Shown piece after piece: positions 60,178 to 64,000 of a stretch of DNA of 64,000 nucleotides (positions are counted from its first letter, which is position 1; the number at the start of each line of letters is the position of its first letter). The stretch is from Arthrobacter sp. ISL-48 (lineage in GTDB: Bacteria; Actinomycetota; Actinomycetes; Actinomycetales; Micrococcaceae), in contig NZ_JAGGPL010000002.1 in NCBI RefSeq assembly GCF_018613805.1, positions 1 to 64,000 of the forward strand, in the 5' to 3' direction. The notes under the pieces were generated by a model. It worked only from the letters and a program-made list of their open reading frames with translations. It made no database searches and had not been told where the DNA came from. Position numbers and translations under genes: made by a program.

Positions 60178-63100
60178 GTGCATTTCGTGGAACCGGCGGA
60201 GGTGGCAGGAGGGCTTGAGCGCGCGCAGCGTGCCGTAGTCGTCATCATCCTTGCCCTCGCGGCCCTGCTTGCACCGGGAGCCGGGCCCGCCTTTTCGTAC
60301 TCCACCGGTCCGGGGTCCGGCACCGGTTCCTCCTCAATGGGCACGCTGCAGCCGCCAACGAACGTCATTGTCCCGGCGACCAGTACCGGAACGGTGCATC
60401 TGAGCTGGACCGCGGCAACGGGAACACCCAAGCCCACCGGCTATTACGTCACCCGCACCCTGACTGGCAACGGCTCCACCGGGGCGGCTTGCGGCACCAG
60501 CAAGACCGCCACCACTACCGCCCTCTCCTGCGATGATCTCACCGTACCGGTTGGCACCTACCGGTACTCAGTCACCTCCGTCTACCGCACTTGGACAGCC
60601 CCCAGTGCCCTGAGCACCAGCGTCGGGGTCACACCCCCCGGCACGCCAACGAAGCTGGTGTTCATCACCCAGCCTTCCAACTCCACCTCCGGCGTTGCGC
60701 TGCCGACCCAGCCCGCCGTCGCCGTCACGGATGTGAACGGCAGCATCGTCACCACACAGGCGCCCACCCAGGTGACCCTGTCCATTTCAGGCGGGACCCT
60801 CAGCGGCTGCCTATCGGCGGCCACCGTGAACGGCGTTGCGAGCTTTTCGGGCTGCAACGTCTCCGGCGCCGGCAGCTACACCCTGACCGCCACTTCTGCG
60901 CCGCTGACCAGCGCCATCAGCGCGCCGTTCACGGTTGCCGGTCCGGCCGCCCAACTCGCTTTCACGACCAACCCCACAAGCTCCTCCGGCGGCACCGCCT
61001 TCGAGACCCAGCCTGTTTTAGCCGTGCAGGACAGCTCCGGACGGACCGTGACCACCAGCACCAGCGCCGTCACCCTGAGCATCACGGGATCCCCGGCCGG
61101 CTCAGCCCTGGCGTGCACCACGAATCCCGTCACGGCCGCCTCCGGAATCGCGGCTTTCACCGGCTGCAGCGTCAACAAGGCCGGAACCTACACCCTCACC
61201 GCCACCGGCGCCGGCTTCACCACCGTCAGCACCAGCGTCACCATCGCCACCGGACCGGCCACCAGACTGGCCTTCACCACCCAGCCCTCCGGCTCCACCG
61301 GCAGCGCACCGTTCGCCACCCAGCCCGCCGTCAGCATCCAGGACGACGGCGGCAACACCGTCACCACCTCCAGTGCCACCGTGAACCTGACACTCACCGG
61401 AAGTTCGGGTGCGTTCCTGAGCTGCACCGCCTCCGCCGTGGTGGCTGTCAACGGTGTCGCCGCCTTTAATGGCTGCAGCATCGACAAGACCGGCACCTAC
61501 ACACTCACCGCCACCTCCACCGGACTCATCTACACACTCAGCAACACCACCGTCATCGCCGCCGGCGCAGCCACCAAGCTGGGATTCACCACCCAGCCCT
61601 CCGCCTCCAGCGGCGGCGTAGCCTTTTTCACCCAGCCCGTGGTGGCCATCCAGGACGCCGGCGGCAACACGACAGCCAGCACCGCACCTGTCACCCTCAG
61701 CATCACCGGTTCCCCGGCCGGTGCGGTCCTAAGCTGCGCTGCGAACCCGGTCACCGCCGCCGGCGGTATCTCGGCCTTCTCTGGGTGCAGCATCAACAAA
61801 GCCGGAACGTATACTCTGACCGCCAGCGGCGCCGGGTTCACGGCCACCAGCGTGAACTTCACCGTGTCCCTGGGAACGGCTACAAAACTCTGCTTCACCA
61901 CCCAGCCCACCAGCTCCACCGGCGGCATCGCCTTCAGCTCCCAGCCCGTGGTGGCCGTCCAGGACGCTGGCGGCAATACCATCACCACCAGCAGCGCGCC
62001 CGTCACCCTCAGCATCACCACACCCGGCGGCGCCGCGCTGACCTGCACCACGAACCCCGTCACCGCGATCTCGGGTGTCAGCGCGTTTTCCGGCTGCAGC
62101 ATCAACAGGCCGGGCACCTACACACTGACCGCGGCCAGCGGCTCCCTCACCAACGCTGTCAGCACCAGCATTACCGTCACGATCGGCCCGGCCGCCAAAC
62201 TCGGATTCACCACCTCACCGACCGACACCCAGGTCAACACGGTCTTGGCCGTCCAGCCCGTGGTGGCCGTTCAGGACGCCGGTGGCAACACCATCACCAC
62301 GAGCACCGCTCCAATCACGCTGAAAATCACGGCACCCAGCGGCGGAGCCAACCTCACCTGCACCACCAACCCCAAATCCGCCTCTTCCGGTATCGCGTCC
62401 TTCCCGGGCTGCAAGATCAGCAAGACCGGAACCCGGACCCTTACGGCGACCTCCGGAACGCTCGCCGCAGGCGTCAGCTCCAGCTTCAACATCACCGGCG
62501 GCACGGCCACCAAGCTCGCTTTCACCACAAGCCCCACCGACTCAACGGGCGGCATGGCCTTCCCAACGCAGCCCGTGGTGGCCGTCCAGGACGTCAACGG
62601 CAACACCACCTCCAGCACTGCTTCCGTCACCCTCACCATCACCACCCCCGCCGGTGCGGCCCTGAGCTGCACGGCGAACCCCAAGCCGGCCGTCGCCGGC
62701 GTGGCCACCTTTGCCGGCTGCAACATCAACAAAACCGGAACCTACACCCTCACCGCCACGTCGGGCAGCCTTACGGCCACGGCCAGCACCAGCTTCACCA
62801 TAACTGTCGGACCGGCCGCGAAACCCGTATTCACCACCAGCCCGTCCAACACCACATACAGCACTGTCTTCGCCACCCAGCCCGTAGTGGCCGTCCAGGA
62901 CGCCGGCGGCAACACCACCACCAGCACCGCGCCCGTCACACTGAGCATCACCAACCCGGCCGGCGCCGTCCTGAGCTGCACAATAAACCCCGTGACCGCA
63001 GCCTCCGGTGTGGCCGGTTTTGCCGGTTGCAGCATCGACAAGCCTGGCACCTACACCCTGACCGCAACCTCCAGCGGGCTGAGCACCGGCGTCAGCAGCA

Positions 63101-63744
63101 CCTTCACCATCACAGCCGGACCTGCTACAAAACTTACTTTCACCACCAGCCCCTCCGGCTCCACGGGCGGGATCGCATTCATCACCCAACCTGTCGTGAC
63201 CATCCAGGACGCCGGCGGCCACACCGCCACCAGCACCAACTCCGTCTCCCTGAGCATCACTACACCGGCGGGTGCGACCCTGACCTGCACAACAAACCCC
63301 GTGACCGCGGTAGCAGGCGTGGCATCCTTCGGCGGCTGCAAAATCGACAAGACGGGCACTTATACCCTGACGGCAACCTCCGGCACGCTCACAGCGGCCG
63401 CCAGCACCAGCTTCACCATCACAGTCGGGCCGGCAGCCAAACTCGCATTCACCACACAGCCCTCCGGCGCCGCGGCCAACAGCGTGTTCGCCACCCAGCC
63501 CGTAGTGGCCGTCCAGGACCTCGGCGGGAACACGGTTACCACCAGCGCCGCCGCAGTCACCCTGAGCATCACGGGATCCGGCGGCAATGCAAACCTGACC
63601 TGCACAAACACAACCACAATAAACGCCGTCTCCGGTGTGGCTGCCTTTACCGGTTGCAAAATCGACAAAAGGGGAAGCTACACCCTGGACGCAACCTCCA
63701 GCGGGCTCACCGCCGCACGGAGCAACTTGTTCACCATCAGCTAA
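60178..63744 (+). CDS. Giant Ig-like repeat surface protein
   Basis: A 1188-aa secreted protein. N-terminal hydrophobic signal (RAVVVIILALAALLAPGAGP), then a FnIII-like domain (about residues 55-150; TGTVHLSWTAATG, GTYRYSVTSVYR), then ten Ig-like repeats of about 103 residues to the end. Each repeat follows KL-FTTQP-S, FATQPVVAVQDAGGNT, VTLSIT, then CT-NPVTA-GVAAF-GC and GTYTLTATS. A Cys pair is kept in every repeat. No LPXTG or membrane anchor ends the chain. GTG 60178 has GGAGG upstream. It is likely a cell-surface or matrix component made with the TasA-like protein. Confidence 0.88.
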   Translation: MHFVEPAEVAGGLERAQRAVVVIILALAALLAPGAGPAFSYSTGPGSGTGSSSMGTLQPPTNVIVPATSTGTVHLSWTAATGTPKPTGYYVTRTLTGNGSTGAACGTSKTATTTALSCDDLTVPVGTYRYSVTSVYRTWTAPSALSTSVGVTPPGTPTKLVFITQPSNSTSGVALPTQPAVAVTDVNGSIVTTQAPTQVTLSISGGTLSGCLSAATVNGVASFSGCNVSGAGSYTLTATSAPLTSAISAPFTVAGPAAQLAFTTNPTSSSGGTAFETQPVLAVQDSSGRTVTTSTSAVTLSITGSPAGSALACTTNPVTAASGIAAFTGCSVNKAGTYTLTATGAGFTTVSTSVTIATGPATRLAFTTQPSGSTGSAPFATQPAVSIQDDGGNTVTTSSATVNLTLTGSSGAFLSCTASAVVAVNGVAAFNGCSIDKTGTYTLTATSTGLIYTLSNTTVIAAGAATKLGFTTQPSASSGGVAFFTQPVVAIQDAGGNTTASTAPVTLSITGSPAGAVLSCAANPVTAAGGISAFSGCSINKAGTYTLTASGAGFTATSVNFTVSLGTATKLCFTTQPTSSTGGIAFSSQPVVAVQDAGGNTITTSSAPVTLSITTPGGAALTCTTNPVTAISGVSAFSGCSINRPGTYTLTAASGSLTNAVSTSITVTIGPAAKLGFTTSPTDTQVNTVLAVQPVVAVQDAGGNTITTSTAPITLKITAPSGGANLTCTTNPKSASSGIASFPGCKISKTGTRTLTATSGTLAAGVSSSFNITGGTATKLAFTTSPTDSTGGMAFPTQPVVAVQDVNGNTTSSTASVTLTITTPAGAALSCTANPKPAVAGVATFAGCNINKTGTYTLTATSGSLTATASTSFTITVGPAAKPVFTTSPSNTTYSTVFATQPVVAVQDAGGNTTTSTAPVTLSITNPAGAVLSCTINPVTAASGVAGFAGCSIDKPGTYTLTATSSGLSTGVSSTFTITAGPATKLTFTTSPSGSTGGIAFITQPVVTIQDAGGHTATSTNSVSLSITTPAGATLTCTTNPVTAVAGVASFGGCKIDKTGTYTLTATSGTLTAAASTSFTITVGPAAKLAFTTQPSGAAANSVFATQPVVAVQDLGGNTVTTSAAAVTLSITGSGGNANLTCTNTTTINAVSGVAAFTGCKIDKRGSYTLDATSSGLTAARSNLFTIS
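60640..63741 (+). repeat. Ten tandem repeats of about 306-312 bp
   Basis: The repeats encode ten Ig-like units and cover residues 155-1188. Protein identity between units is high at the FATQPVVAVQDAGGNT and GTYTLTAT blocks and lower between. DNA is highly biased to GCC/ACC/GGC codons, so long open frames also appear in shifted and antisense frames. Confidence 0.9.
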
Positions 63745-64000
63745 CCGGGGCTGCCGACGCCACCACATCCGATCACTCCAAGACCAGCGATCTACTCACG
63801 GCCTGCTCACGACGTGACGGCACCGCGAACTCGTGGACAACACGCAAGCGTGAGGTCACGGTAGGGCTGGGTTCTGGCGCCTTTGCGGAGGCGGCCTAAG
63901 TTCCAGACCGTCATCCCGGTCAGGTTCGGAGCCCCATGGGCAGGGGCGGGTTCCCTGTCCGGACTGGGATCTTCGGGATGTTCTGGTTTCTCCGGTGGAC
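63745..64000. other. Unassigned right end
   Basis: 256 bases after the giant gene. A leftward frame stays open from the right edge to about 63815 with Pro/Glu-rich sequence at first, which could be the 3' end of a gene outside the window, but nothing identifies it. No terminator hairpin of note was seen directly after the giant gene. Confidence 0.3.

Noticed and set aside
60640-63741. Tandem repeats considered as a CRISPR-like or satellite array
   Set aside because: The period is about 309 bp, in frame, and encodes protein domains; no short spacer-repeat pattern.
61785-63899. 704-codon open frame overlapping the giant repeat gene in another frame, and a 408-codon antisense frame (62542-63768)
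   Set aside because: They arise from the repetitive GCC/ACC/GGC codon bias. Their translations are His/Arg- or Gly/Cys-rich without domains, while the main frame has clear Ig-like repeats.

Overview
The window is high-GC DNA with dense gene packing, many ATGA overlaps, GTG/TTG starts and actinobacterial families (DUF222/HNH, DUF2510, DUF6458, GAF-ANTAR, Ku with Pol-PE-Lig LigD, desferrioxamine-type genes). Gene content and style fit Micrococcaceae, most like Arthrobacter or Pseudarthrobacter. This is inferred from families and style, not from a marker gene. No rRNA, tRNA, CRISPR array or insertion sequence was recognised.

Layout. 1-4.6 kb: the 5' part of a DUF222/HNH-type gene leaving the left edge, then leftward membrane and stress genes (DUF2510, DUF817, MpaB-like oxygenase, YtxH-like, GlsB/YeaQ-like). 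4.7-9.5 kb: three aldo/keto reductases and an atypical SDR, facing a divergent XRE/MmyB-type regulator across an intergenic region that holds a perfect 8+1+8 palindrome. 9.5-11.3 kb: very small genes (coupled membrane proteins, an ABM-like protein, a 76-aa Cys/His protein, dodecin). 11.3-21.9 kb: a pectin-utilisation locus. A leftward arm carries a sugar-binding lipoprotein, two ABC permeases, a bifunctional pectate lyase-pectinesterase and a tandem paralogue whose esterase half is cut off. A rightward arm carries DUF6807, GH43 and LacI genes joined by ATGA overlaps. The two arms share an intergenic region with two copies of AGAAAGTTTCT.

22-26.3 kb: DUF1304, an acyltransferase and GNAT pair, a GAF-ANTAR regulator, a STAS-like protein and a possibly frameshifted small membrane gene. 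26.4-32 kb: a four-gene hydroxamate siderophore operon of desABCD type behind a candidate DtxR/IdeR iron box. 32-35.6 kb: SDR, FUSC-type membrane protein and an MHS-type MFS transporter. 36-40.5 kb: two small hydrophilic proteins, then divergent ligD and ku (bacterial NHEJ), and a 16-codon micro-ORF with a strong ribosome binding site. 40.7-43.8 kb: a PEP-utilising enzyme with rifampin-phosphotransferase-like layout and an SRPBCC protein. 43.9-48.1 kb: a complete fructose PTS operon (DeoR-type regulator, 1-phosphofructokinase, EIIABC, HPr) with a legible promoter and operator.

48.3-59.2 kb: DUF6458, an FAD monooxygenase and divergent MarR regulator over an AT-rich inverted repeat, an esterase, a beta-phosphoglucomutase and GH65 phosphorylase pair behind a LacI-type operator, an apparently AT-richer P-loop kinase-like gene, an MFS exporter, two unknown proteins and PxpA (5-oxoprolinase subunit A). 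59.6-63.7 kb: a small TasA/SipW-type secreted protein followed by a 1188-aa surface protein built of ten Ig-like repeats of about 103 residues with a conserved Cys pair. The last 256 bases hold nothing I can assign.
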